DNA from: JBNKHG01 sp050290225
GTDB taxonomy: Bacteria; Pseudomonadota; Gammaproteobacteria; Pseudomonadales; Cellvibrionaceae
DNA: 31,274 nt
Direction: 5' to 3'
Assembly (NCBI GenBank): GCA_050290225.1
Contig: JBNKHG010000054.1
Location: 1 to 31,274 of the forward strand
Made by a program: the position numbers and the translations under genes. Below the pieces are notes generated by a model, which saw nothing but the letters and a program-made list of their open reading frames with translations, had not been told where the DNA came from and did not search any database. Positions within the stretch are counted from its first letter, which is position 1, and the number at the start of each line of letters is the position of its first letter. Below, in pieces: positions 7,361-15,746 of this stretch.

Positions 7361-8614
7361 ATGTTTAACAAACAGGACCAGATTCAAGGCTTTGACGAGG
7401 AACTGTGGCACGCCATCTGTGAGGAGGAGACTCGACAGGAAGAGCATATCGAACTGATCGCCTCCGAGAATTACACCAGCCCGCGGGTAATGCAGGCGCA
7501 GGGCACCCTGCTGACGAACAAGTACGCGGAAGGTTACCCGGGCAGGCGCTACTACGGCGGCTGCGAGTATGTCGACAAGGTCGAACGACTGGCGATCGAG
7601 CGCGCTCGGGAGCTGTTCGGGGCGGATTATGTCAATGTGCAGCCACACTCCGGTTCACAGGCCAACGCTGCGGTTTACATGGCGTTGCTGCAGCCCGGTG
7701 ATACCTTCCTGGGCCTCAGCCTGGATCATGGTGGTCACCTCACCCACGGGGCCAAACCCAACTTTTCCGGCAAGATCTACAACGCGGTGCAGTACGGCCT
7801 GAATCAGGAAACCGGTGAGGTGGATTACGATCAGGTGGAGCAGCTGGCGCTGGAGCATAAGCCGAAAATGCTCGTGGCCGGTTTCTCCGCCTATTCACGG
7901 GTGTGGGACTGGCAGCGTTTCCGCGATATCGCCGACAAGGTGGGCGCCTACCTGTTTGTGGATATGGCCCACGTGGCCGGTCTGGTGGCGGCGGGTTTAT
8001 ACCCCAATCCGATGCCCTTCGCCGACGTGGTAACCACCACCACCCACAAGACGTTGCGTGGACCGCGTGGCGGCCTGATTCTGGCTCGGGAGAATGAAGC
8101 GCTGGCGAAAAAGCTCGACTCGGCGGTATTTCCAGGCGGCCAGGGCGGCCCCCTGATGCATGTTATCGCCGCCAAGGCGGTGGCCTTCAAGGAAGCGCTG
8201 AGCCCCGCGTTCAAGGCGTACCAGCAGCAGGTGCTGGACAATGCCCGTGCGATGGTATCGGTGTTTCAGGAGCGCGACTATAAGGTGGTCTCCGATGGCA
8301 CCGACGATCACCTGTTCCTGCTGGATCTGATCGACAAGGGTATCACCGGCAAGGAGGCAGACGCCGCCCTCGGCCGCGCCAACATCACCGTGAACAAGAA
8401 CACCGTACCCAACGATCCGCAATCCCCCTTTGTGACCAGCGGCCTGCGTATTGGCACGCCGGCGGTGACCAGTCGCGGTTTCAAGGTAGAGCAGTGTGAG
8501 GCGGTGGCTGGCTGGATCTGCGACGTACTCGACAATATCGGCAGTGAAGAAGAGATCGAAACAGTGAGGCAGAAGGTATTGGCGCTGTGTGCGGAGCTTC
8601 CGGTATACCGCTGA
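7361..8614 (+). CDS. glyA: Serine hydroxymethyltransferase
   Basis: GlyA interconverts serine and glycine using 5,10-methylene-tetrahydrofolate and pyridoxal phosphate in the cytoplasm. The 417 residues match the family length. The cofactor lysine is Lys230 in VVTTTTHKTLRGPRGG, and the ASENYTSPRVMQAQG and AEGYPGRRYYGG stretches are conserved. A GGGAGAG ribosome binding site precedes the ATG by about 8 nt. Inside the betaine cluster its expected role is to condense glycine with the methylene-THF made by sarcosine oxidase into serine for SdaA. It is probably a pathway-dedicated paralogue (comparable to Pseudomonas glyA1), but whether another glyA exists elsewhere cannot be seen here. Confidence 0.97.
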   Translation: MFNKQDQIQGFDEELWHAICEEETRQEEHIELIASENYTSPRVMQAQGTLLTNKYAEGYPGRRYYGGCEYVDKVERLAIERARELFGADYVNVQPHSGSQANAAVYMALLQPGDTFLGLSLDHGGHLTHGAKPNFSGKIYNAVQYGLNQETGEVDYDQVEQLALEHKPKMLVAGFSAYSRVWDWQRFRDIADKVGAYLFVDMAHVAGLVAAGLYPNPMPFADVVTTTTHKTLRGPRGGLILARENEALAKKLDSAVFPGGQGGPLMHVIAAKAVAFKEALSPAFKAYQQQVLDNARAMVSVFQERDYKVVSDGTDDHLFLLDLIDKGITGKEADAALGRANITVNKNTVPNDPQSPFVTSGLRIGTPAVTSRGFKVEQCEAVAGWICDVLDNIGSEEEIETVRQKVLALCAELPVYR

Positions 8615-8789
8615 TCGCAGCTGCCCTCCCCGTGCGGATGACGCAATTGAACAAACTCGAGTCGTATTGCGGAGCGTGGCGTTGTATGCGCGGGGATAGA
8701 CTTGTAGCACAACGAAGCGTAACGGCAGGTATTTCGGCCCCGCCAGGTTCCCCCGGGACGCTCACAGATAAAGGAGTTACCGATTCACC
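8615..8789. other. 175-bp gap between glyA and the dipeptidase-like gene
   Basis: There is no gene or clear hairpin with a T-run here. An AAGGAG lies at 8771-8776, 13 nt before the ATG at 8790, a longer spacing than usual. A promoter may lie here, but I cannot place one. Confidence 0.3.
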
Positions 8790-9767
8790 ATGAATACAAA
8801 GGCTATGCACGACGAAATCATCGTGATCGACGGTCTGGTCATCGCCAACTGGAGTCGCGACCTGTTTGAGGATATGCGCCGCGGCGGTCTGACCGCAGCC
8901 AGCTGCACCGTATCGGTGTGGGAAGATTTTCAGGCCACCATGAACAACCTGGTGGAGTTCAACGGTTTTTTCCGGGATAACGCTGACCTGATCATGCCGG
9001 TGAAAACGACTGCGGATATTCTGGAAGCCAAGCGCCAGGGCAAGACCGGCATCATTCTGAGTTTCCAGAATGCCAGCGCCTATGAAGACCAGATCGGTTA
9101 TGTCCAGTTGTTCAAGGATCTCGGTGTCGGCGTTGTGCAGATGGCGTACAACACCCAGAACCTGGTGGGCTGCGGCTGCTACGAGCGCGACGGCGGTCTC
9201 TCCGGGTTCGGTCGCGAAATCGTCGCGGAGATGAACCGTGTGGGCGTGATGTGCGACCTGTCCCACGTAGGTGCGAAAACCTCTGAGGAGGTGATTCTCG
9301 AATCCGCAAAGCCGGTCTGTTACTCCCACTGCCTGCCGTCCGGTCTGAAGGAGCACCCGCGCAACAAGTCCGATGAGGAGCTGAAATTTATCGCCGATCA
9401 CGGCGGTTTTATCGGCGTAACCATGTTCTCGCCGTTCCTGAAGAAGGGCGTCGATTCCACCGTCGATGATTACGTCGAAGCGATCGATTACGTCATCAAC
9501 GTCGCCGGTGAGGACTGTGTCGGTGTCGGTACCGACTTCACCCAGGATCAAGGCAAGGATTTCTTCGACTGGCTGGTCCACGACAAGGGTTACGCCCGCA
9601 AGCTGACCGATTTTGGCACAGTGGTCAATCCCGAAGGGATCCGCACCCTGGGCGAGTTCCCCAACCTCACTGAGGCGATGCATCGCGCCGGCTGGGGCGA
9701 GGAAAAGATCCGCAAGGTGATGGGAGAAAACTGGCTGCGTATATTGAAAGAGGTATGGGGGGAGTAA
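8790..9767 (+). CDS. M19 membrane-dipeptidase-like protein, metal site incomplete
   Basis: The 325 residues follow the M19 (renal dipeptidase) TIM-barrel fold and resemble the dipeptidase-like gene beside dgcA in Pseudomonas. Retained family motifs are CDLSHVG (His159), PVCYSHC (His180) and VGTDF near residue 240. However, the usual N-terminal HxD pair (normally DGHND) is replaced by DGLVI at 14-18, and the bridging glutamate region reads SFQNASAY with Gln93. One of the two zinc positions therefore looks lost, and ordinary dipeptide hydrolysis is doubtful. The product is probably cytoplasmic, since no signal peptide is visible. The stop lies 2 nt before the next start, so the two genes are surely co-transcribed. 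A role in dimethylglycine or sarcosine metabolism is inferred from context only. Confidence 0.85.
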   Translation: MNTKAMHDEIIVIDGLVIANWSRDLFEDMRRGGLTAASCTVSVWEDFQATMNNLVEFNGFFRDNADLIMPVKTTADILEAKRQGKTGIILSFQNASAYEDQIGYVQLFKDLGVGVVQMAYNTQNLVGCGCYERDGGLSGFGREIVAEMNRVGVMCDLSHVGAKTSEEVILESAKPVCYSHCLPSGLKEHPRNKSDEELKFIADHGGFIGVTMFSPFLKKGVDSTVDDYVEAIDYVINVAGEDCVGVGTDFTQDQGKDFFDWLVHDKGYARKLTDFGTVVNPEGIRTLGEFPNLTEAMHRAGWGEEKIRKVMGENWLRILKEVWGE

Positions 9768-9769
9768 TC

Positions 9770-10294
9770 ATGGGAGCACCACAACTGCCGATCGATGTGA
9801 ATGAGGAAACCGGCACCTGGGTAACTGACGGCCTGCCGATGATCTACGTGCCGCAACACTTCTTTGTGAATAACCACAAGGCGGTGGAAGAGGCTTTGGG
9901 TGTGGATAAGTACCGCGAGATTCTCGACGCGGCCGGCTACAAGTCCGCCTACTACTGGTGCGAGAAGGAGGCGGCCACCCACGGTCTCGAAGGGGTGGCG
10001 GTGTTTGAGCACTACCTCAAGCGACTGTCCCAGCGCGGTTGGGGTCTGTTCACTCTGGAAGCGATTGATCCCGAGGCCGGTACTGCCCGCATAAGACTGG
10101 ACCACTCCGCCTTTGTCCAGCAGTACGGCACCGACGCCGGCCGCCGGGTCTGTTACATGTTTGCCGGCTGGTTTGCCGGTGCTATGGAGTGGCTGGGTGA
10201 CAACGCCGGCCATCCGCTGAAGGTGGGTTGCGAGGAGACCCGCTGCGCCTGTGAGGGCGAACTGAACCACTGCGTGTTTGAAGTCAGACCGTAA
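9770..10294 (+). CDS. DUF5943 protein with V4R-like C-terminus
   Basis: The 174-residue protein resembles the small conserved gene found between the dipeptidase-like gene and dgcA in Pseudomonas (DUF5943). Its C-terminal 20 residues (CACEGELNHCVFEVRP, with E-x-C-x-C-x6-C-F) look like the end of a V4R small-molecule-binding domain. No catalytic motif is recognised. The frame extends to an ATG at 9755 that overlaps the upstream gene. The ATG at 9770 is preferred because the GGGGGGAG at 9757-9764 gives normal spacing. Tight linkage to dgcAB suggests a helper or ligand-binding role in dimethylglycine demethylation, but the function is unknown. Confidence 0.85.
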   Translation: MGAPQLPIDVNEETGTWVTDGLPMIYVPQHFFVNNHKAVEEALGVDKYREILDAAGYKSAYYWCEKEAATHGLEGVAVFEHYLKRLSQRGWGLFTLEAIDPEAGTARIRLDHSAFVQQYGTDAGRRVCYMFAGWFAGAMEWLGDNAGHPLKVGCEETRCACEGELNHCVFEVRP

Positions 10295-10320
10295 TGAATC
10301 CTTAACTGACGGAAAGAGCC

Positions 10321-12384
10321 ATGTCCCAGTTTGAAGCCATATTCCAACCGCTGACCATTAACAAGCTGACCATTCGCAACCGGGTTGTCAGTACCGCGCA
10401 CGCGGAGGTTTACGCCACTGACGGCGGTATGACCACTGAACGGTACGTGAAGTACTACGAAGAGAAAGCCAAAGGCGGCTGCGGCCTCTGTATCTGCGGC
10501 GGTTCCAGTGTGGTATCCATCGACAGCCCGCAGAGCTGGTGGAGTTCCGTCAACCTGTCCACCGACCGCATTATTCCCCATTTCCAGAATCTCGCCGACG
10601 CCGTGCACAAGCACGGCGGCAAGATCATGATTCAGATCACCCATATGGGACGCCGCTCGCGCTGGGACGGGGAAAACTGGCCCAACCTGATGAGCCCCAG
10701 CGGTATTCGCGAACCGGTACATCGCGCCACCTGCAAGACCATCGAAGTGGAAGAGATTCAGCGGGTGATCGGGGATTTCGCCAAAGCCGCGGCACGCGCC
10801 AAGGCGGGTGGTCTCGACGGTGTCGAACTGTCGGCGGTTCACCAGCACATGATCGATCAATTCTGGTCTCCCAGGGTGAACAGGCGCACGGATGAGTGGG
10901 GCGGCAGCTTCGAGAATCGCATGCGTTTCGGTTTGGAAGTGCTCAAGGCAGTACGTGAAGAGGTGGGCCCCGACTTTGTCGTGGGCATGCGCATCTGCGG
11001 TGACGAGTTCCATCCGGACGGCCTCAACCACGAGGACATGAAGCAGATCGCCAAATACTACAACGATACCGGCCTGGTGGATTTCTTCGGTGTGGTGGGC
11101 TCCGGTTGCGATACCCACAACACCCTGGCGAATGTGATTCCCAACATGAGCTATCCACCGGAACCGTTTCTGCACCTGGCGGCAGGTATCAAGGAGATGG
11201 TGGACGTGCCGGTGATTCACGCCCAGAACATCAAGGATCCCAATCAGGCCCAGCGTATTCTGGAGGCGGGCTATGTGGATCTGGTGGGGATGACCCGAGC
11301 CCATATTGCCGATCCCCACCTGATCGCCAAGATCAAGATGAACCAGGTGGACCAGATCCGTCAGTGCGTTGGCGCCAACTATTGTATCGATCGCCAATAC
11401 CAGGGGCTGGATGTGCTTTGTATCCAGAACGCTGCGACCTCCCGCGAATACCAAAACATGCCCCACATCATTGAAAAGAGCGAGGGACCGAAGCGCAAGG
11501 TGGTTGTGGTTGGCGGTGGTCCCGGCGGTATGGAATCCGCGCGTGTGGCAGCCGAGCGCGGCCACGATGTGACCTTGATTGAAAAAGCCGATGCCCTGGG
11601 TGGCCAGATCACCATTGCCGCCAAGGCGCCGCAGCGGGATCAGATCGCCGGTATTACCCGCTGGTTCGCTCTCGAGCTGGAGCGACTGGGGGTGGATCTG
11701 CGTTTGGGCACAGCCGCCAACGCGGACATGATTCGCGATCTGCGGCCGGATGTCACCATCCTGGCCACCGGTGGTCGCCCCTTTCTGGAACAGAATCCGG
11801 AATGGGGCGCCGAAGAGGGGCTGGTGGTCTCCACCTGGGATATCCTCAACGGCACGGTGGAGCCGGGTAAAAATGTGCTGATCTACGACACCATCTGTGA
11901 GTTCTCCGGCATGTCGGCGGCGGACTATCTCTCCAGCAAAGGCGTACTGGTGGAGATTGTCACCGACGATATCAAACCGGGCGTCGGTATCGGCGGCACC
12001 ACCTTCCCGACCTACTACCGCAGCCTGTACGAGAAAGAGGTGATCATGACCTCCGACCTGCTGTTGGAAAAAGTTTACCGCGAAGGCGACAAACTGGTTG
12101 CGGTACTGGAAAACGAGTACACCGGACAGCGTGAGGAGCGTGTCGTCGACCAGGTGGTCGTTGAGAACGGCGTGCGCCCCGACGAAGCGCTCTACTACGA
12201 ACTGAAGCAGGAATCGCGCAACAAGGGGCAGATTGATGTGGATGCGTTGTTTGCAGGCGAGGCGCAGCCGGTGCTGGCGGAGGCCGGTGACGGCATGGTG
12301 CTGTGGCGTTTGGGCGACTGTGTTTCCCAGCGCAATACCCATGCGGCGATCTACGATGCGTTGCGTTTGTGCAAGGATCTGTAG
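10321..12384 (+). CDS. dgcA: Dimethylglycine demethylase subunit DgcA
   Basis: DgcA is the flavoprotein subunit that oxidises dimethylglycine to sarcosine. The 687 residues have the trimethylamine-dehydrogenase/2,4-dienoyl-CoA-reductase layout: an old-yellow-enzyme FMN barrel (about 5-340), an iron-sulfur linker, then an FAD/NAD-type domain starting with VVVVGGGPGGME (394-405). In the linker, C349-x2-A352-x2-C355-x11-C367 aligns with the four-cysteine [4Fe-4S] site of TMADH, but the second cysteine is alanine. The start has GGAAAGAG about 6 nt upstream. The gene follows the DUF5943 gene closely and is followed by a repeat-filled 192-bp gap before dgcB. Other TMADH-like enzymes are possible in principle, but the dgcB-etf context makes dimethylglycine the substrate of choice. 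Confidence 0.92.
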   Translation: MSQFEAIFQPLTINKLTIRNRVVSTAHAEVYATDGGMTTERYVKYYEEKAKGGCGLCICGGSSVVSIDSPQSWWSSVNLSTDRIIPHFQNLADAVHKHGGKIMIQITHMGRRSRWDGENWPNLMSPSGIREPVHRATCKTIEVEEIQRVIGDFAKAAARAKAGGLDGVELSAVHQHMIDQFWSPRVNRRTDEWGGSFENRMRFGLEVLKAVREEVGPDFVVGMRICGDEFHPDGLNHEDMKQIAKYYNDTGLVDFFGVVGSGCDTHNTLANVIPNMSYPPEPFLHLAAGIKEMVDVPVIHAQNIKDPNQAQRILEAGYVDLVGMTRAHIADPHLIAKIKMNQVDQIRQCVGANYCIDRQYQGLDVLCIQNAATSREYQNMPHIIEKSEGPKRKVVVVGGGPGGMESARVAAERGHDVTLIEKADALGGQITIAAKAPQRDQIAGITRWFALELERLGVDLRLGTAANADMIRDLRPDVTILATGGRPFLEQNPEWGAEEGLVVSTWDILNGTVEPGKNVLIYDTICEFSGMSAADYLSSKGVLVEIVTDDIKPGVGIGGTTFPTYYRSLYEKEVIMTSDLLLEKVYREGDKLVAVLENEYTGQREERVVDQVVVENGVRPDEALYYELKQESRNKGQIDVDALFAGEAQPVLAEAGDGMVLWRLGDCVSQRNTHAAIYDALRLCKDL

Positions 12385-12433
12385 GTTTATTTGTGTTCAG
12401 TTGAAATTGAAAATTTGGAAGAGTCTGAATTGT

Positions 12434-12550
12434 GCCAAAAGCGGACTCTTGCGGCTTGCGGCTTGCGGCTTGCGGCTTGCGGCTTGCGGCTTGCGGCTTC
12501 AAGCGGCAAGCCACAAGTATTCGTGGCACGTCGGTTCGTCCGCTTGTGGC
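12434..12550. repeat. 117-bp imperfect inverted-repeat element between dgcA and dgcB
   Basis: The outer arms GCCAAAAGCGGAC (12434-12446) and GTCCGCTTGTGGC (12538-12550) are complementary at 12 of 13 positions. Inside, the last heptamers (12483-12499) pair with 12501-12517 at 15 of 17 positions around a single base. The whole element can fold into a long hairpin in the operon transcript. It resembles REP/BIME-type intergenic elements in organisation, but no known family is recognised. Confidence 0.55.
12448..12496. repeat. Seven perfect tandem copies of CTTGCGG
   Basis: The heptamer CTTGCGG is repeated seven times without a mismatch and followed by CTTCAAG. It lies in the 192-bp gap between dgcA and dgcB, 80 bp before the dgcB start. 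Such arrays change copy number by slippage. Open frames through the array encode simple repeats (LAACGLR type) and are not considered genes. Confidence 0.95.
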
Positions 12551-12576
12551 AAAAGCTAACTTTGTATAGGTGAGTT

Positions 12577-14487
12577 ATGATTTTCGACTGGTTACTTCCG
12601 CTGCTACTGGCTGTCGCACTGGCGCTGGCGATTATCGGTGCTGGCCGGCGTGTCAGCCTCTGGCGCGCCGGTCAGGCGGAGCCGGTCAATCTGATTGGCG
12701 GACTGCTGGCGATACCGCGTCGCTACCTGGTTGACCTCCATCACGTCGTTGAGCGGGACAAGTATATGTCCCGCACCCATGTTGCCACCGCCGGTGGCTT
12801 CGTGGCATCCCTGCTGCTGATTCTGCTGGTACATCTGCTGGGGCTGAAAAGCACAGTGCTGGCCTGGGCCCTGCTGGCGGCATCACTCACCATGTTCATT
12901 GGCGCTGTTTTCGTCTACCTGCGTCGCCGACAGCCGCCGTCGCGATTGTCGAAAGGCCCCTGGATGCGCCTGCCGAAAAGTCTGCTGATGTTTGCCGTCA
13001 CTTTCTTTGTGGCCACCTTGCCTGCAGCCGGTGTCCTGCCGGCGAATTTTGGCGGCTGGGCGCTGGCGGTGGTTCTGTCGCTCGGCATTGCCTACGCTCT
13101 GGGTGAGATGCTGTTTGGCATGACCTGGGGTGGGCCGATGAAGCACGCTTTCGCCGGCGCTCTGCACCTGGCTTTTCACCGGCGACCTGAACGATTCGGC
13201 GGTGGCCGGTCCACCGGACTGAAACCGGTGAGTCTTGAGGCGCCGCTGCTGGGGGTCGCCAAACCCACTGACTTCAAATGGAACCAGCTGCTGGGCTTTG
13301 ATGCCTGTGTGCAGTGCGGACGCTGTGAGGCGGTGTGTCCGGCCTTTGCCGCCGGCCAGCCACTGAACCCGAAAAAACTGATTCAGGATATGGTGATCGG
13401 CCTGGCTGGCGGCAGCGACGTCAACTACGCCGGTAGCCCCTATCCGGGACTTGAACCAGGCAAAGCCCGGAGGGGGCCGGATCAGGTTATCACCGAGGGG
13501 CTGGTGAGCCCGGATACCCTCTGGTCCTGCACTACCTGTCGCGCCTGTGTCGAGGAGTGTCCGATGATGATCGAACACGTGGACGCCATCGTCGATATGC
13601 GCCGCTTCCTGACCATGGAGAAGGGCGGTACCCCCAACAAAGGCGCCGAGACGCTGGAGAACCTGATCGCCACCGATAACCCCAACGGTTTCGATCCCGG
13701 CGGCCGCATGAACTGGGCCGCGGATCAGAATCTGCGTCTGATGGCCGACGTCGGGGAAGCCGAGGTACTGTTCTGGGTCGGTGACGGCGCCTTCGATATG
13801 CGCAGCCAGCGTATCCTGCGCGCCTTCGTCAAACTTCTGAAGGCGGCGAATGTGGATTTTGCGGTACTGGGTGATGAGGAGTGCGACTCCGGTGATCTGG
13901 CCCGCCGTCTCGGGGACGACGCCACCTTTCAGAGTCTGGCCCGGCGCAATATCGCGGTGCTGGATCAGTACCGTTTTAAACGCCTGGTGACTACCGATCC
14001 GCACGCCTTTCACTGCCTGAAAAACGAGTATCGCGATTTTGGCGCCAACTTTTGTGACAACGCGGAAGTGCTCCACCACACCACCTATATCAACCAGTTG
14101 GTGCGCGAGGGCAAACTGACACTGGATCGCTACAAGGGTGGCACCGTCACCTATCATGACCCCTGTTACCTGGGCCGATACAACGGTGAATACGACTCGC
14201 CGCGGGAGTTGCTGGCCGCACTGGGTATTGAACTGGCCGAAATGGAGCGTGCCGGATTCCGCTCCCGTTGCTGTGGCGGTGGGGGCGGGGCGCCCATTAC
14301 CGACATTCCCGGCGAGCGGCGTATCGCCGACATGCGTATGGAAGATGCGCGGGCTACCGGTGCAGAGCTGGTGGCGGTGGGTTGCCAGCAGTGCACCGCG
14401 ATGCTTGAGGGTGTGGTCGAACCGCGACCTGAAGTGAAGGACATTGCCGAGATAGTCGCCGATGCGCTGGTGGAGGAGGTTCACTGA
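12577..14487 (+). CDS. dgcB: Dimethylglycine demethylase subunit DgcB, membrane-bound iron-sulfur protein
   Basis: The 636-residue protein begins with about five hydrophobic segments (roughly 4-22, 72-92, 94-114, 135-155 and 160-180; DUF3483-like). Two [4Fe-4S] ferredoxin motifs follow: C244-x2-C247-x2-C250-x3-C254 and C318-x2-C321-x2-C324-x3-C328. The C-terminal half carries two heterodisulfide-reductase-type CCG parts (HDPCYLGRYNGEY with RCCGGGGGAP, then GCQQC). It is expected to accept electrons from DgcA at the inner face of the membrane and exchange them with ETF or the quinone pool. An AGGTGA precedes the ATG by 4-5 nt. Its TGA overlaps the etfA ATG (TGATG), indicating translational coupling. 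Confidence 0.92.
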   Translation: MIFDWLLPLLLAVALALAIIGAGRRVSLWRAGQAEPVNLIGGLLAIPRRYLVDLHHVVERDKYMSRTHVATAGGFVASLLLILLVHLLGLKSTVLAWALLAASLTMFIGAVFVYLRRRQPPSRLSKGPWMRLPKSLLMFAVTFFVATLPAAGVLPANFGGWALAVVLSLGIAYALGEMLFGMTWGGPMKHAFAGALHLAFHRRPERFGGGRSTGLKPVSLEAPLLGVAKPTDFKWNQLLGFDACVQCGRCEAVCPAFAAGQPLNPKKLIQDMVIGLAGGSDVNYAGSPYPGLEPGKARRGPDQVITEGLVSPDTLWSCTTCRACVEECPMMIEHVDAIVDMRRFLTMEKGGTPNKGAETLENLIATDNPNGFDPGGRMNWAADQNLRLMADVGEAEVLFWVGDGAFDMRSQRILRAFVKLLKAANVDFAVLGDEECDSGDLARRLGDDATFQSLARRNIAVLDQYRFKRLVTTDPHAFHCLKNEYRDFGANFCDNAEVLHHTTYINQLVREGKLTLDRYKGGTVTYHDPCYLGRYNGEYDSPRELLAALGIELAEMERAGFRSRCCGGGGGAPITDIPGERRIADMRMEDARATGAELVAVGCQQCTAMLEGVVEPRPEVKDIAEIVADALVEEVH

Positions 14488-15746
14488 TGAGCAGCCACGA
14501 AATTCAGGAAGTGACTCGCCGCGATCCGCGTCGCGAGTGGATTGCCCGCAACCGTTTACATCCGCAACATGAAGAGGTAACCGCGCCGGTATCAGTGGTG
14601 CGCGGTCCCTCAGGCCTGATTCGCAAGAATCCCCATGCCGTTGGTTTTATCGGGCCGAATGGTATCAAACGCATCGACCGCATGGCGGGCAACGGTCCTC
14701 AGCAAGGTGTCCGTCGAGGAGCAGCCAAAGGACGACAGGAAGTGCTGTTGCCGATGGTGGAGGTGGAGAACCCGGCTTTCTACGTAGTCGCGGTAATGGA
14801 TATGGTCGGCGGTCGTTTCGGCAGTCACGACAAAGATGTGCTGGGTCAGGCGCACAAACTCGTCAAGGCGCTACACGCTGAGGGAAATGGCGCTGTGGTG
14901 GCCGTGATCTTTGGCGAAAGCAAGGAGGAAGCCTTCGACACCGCCGGTGTCGACCGGTTGATCCATTTCAAGGGCGAGCTCTACGACGGTTACAGCCCGG
15001 AACAGAGGGTGGAGGCCCTGCACGCTGTCGATGCGCAGTTGCAGCCGAGGTACTGGCTGTTCCCGGACAGCGTCAACGGCGGTGGCGAACTGGGTTTGCG
15101 CCTGGCTGCGAGATTGGGAGAGCGGCCGGCAACCCAGGTCTGGCAGGCGGATGCCAATACCGTGGTCTGCCGTGGCGGTAGCAACCGCCTCGATATCACC
15201 CGCAATACACCGCGTCTGCTTCTGCTGGCAGAGGAGTGTGCCGATCCGATCGACGAAACCCGGCACCAGGCTCTGCCGATGAGCGTGGAGGCTGTCCCCG
15301 ATGCATTGTGTCGGATAAAGGATCACGGTCAGGTGGCGGTCGATCCCAATGCTATTTCCCTGGCGGAAGCCGAGTTTATCCTCTCCGCAGGAAATGGCGT
15401 CCACGATTGGGAGCAGTTCCACCGCGCCGCGAAATTGCTGGGAGCGACCGAAGGCGCCAGCCGTGTGGCGGTGGACGACGGATTCATGCCGCGCTTCCGC
15501 CAGGTGGGTGCGACCGGCACCTGGGTTACCGCGCGGGTGTACCTGGCGGTGGGAATCTCCGGTGCTATTCAGCACATGCAGGGTATCGGCAAGTGTGACA
15601 AGGTGTTGGCGATCAATACCGATGCCGATTGTGACATGGTTAAACGTGCCGATTTGAGCGTTATCGGCGACAGTCAGGCGATACTGGACGAGTTGATGGC
15701 GCTGGTTGATAGTCGCGGTGAGCGGGGGGTTGAAGATGCTGCCTGA
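14487..15746 (+). CDS. etfA: Electron transfer flavoprotein alpha subunit, catabolic type
   Basis: The 419-residue protein ends in the FAD-binding domain typical of ETF alpha subunits, with RQVGATGTWVTARVYLAVG and GISGAIQHMQGIGKCDKVLA before AINTDADCDMVKRAD. The first 90 residues are an extra basic, poorly conserved extension compared with housekeeping EtfA of about 310 residues; it also occurs in the dgc-linked ETF of Pseudomonas (dgc-associated etfA). ETF accepts electrons from flavin dehydrogenases and passes them to ETF:quinone oxidoreductase. Its position directly after dgcB by a 1-nt overlap assigns it to dimethylglycine oxidation. Confidence 0.9.
   Translation: MSSHEIQEVTRRDPRREWIARNRLHPQHEEVTAPVSVVRGPSGLIRKNPHAVGFIGPNGIKRIDRMAGNGPQQGVRRGAAKGRQEVLLPMVEVENPAFYVVAVMDMVGGRFGSHDKDVLGQAHKLVKALHAEGNGAVVAVIFGESKEEAFDTAGVDRLIHFKGELYDGYSPEQRVEALHAVDAQLQPRYWLFPDSVNGGGELGLRLAARLGERPATQVWQADANTVVCRGGSNRLDITRNTPRLLLLAEECADPIDETRHQALPMSVEAVPDALCRIKDHGQVAVDPNAISLAEAEFILSAGNGVHDWEQFHRAAKLLGATEGASRVAVDDGFMPRFRQVGATGTWVTARVYLAVGISGAIQHMQGIGKCDKVLAINTDADCDMVKRADLSVIGDSQAILDELMALVDSRGERGVEDAA

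Noticed and set aside
10153..12342. A 729-codon open frame on the minus strand opposite dgcA
   Set aside because: It is a complement of a strongly supported gene in high-GC sequence; the translation lacks any family feature and has no ribosome binding site of note.
12391..12573. Open frame running through the heptamer array and ending just before dgcB
   Set aside because: It starts with TTG without a ribosome binding site and encodes only the repeat; a 7-nt array stays open in several frames by chance.
12883..14484. A 533-codon open frame on the minus strand opposite dgcB, and similar long ones opposite glyA/dipeptidase (8481-9683), soxA (21483-22571) and gbcA (4688-5752, plus strand)
   Set aside because: Each mirrors a gene with clear domain motifs; histidine-, alanine- and glycine-rich translations are typical of antisense frames in GC-rich DNA.
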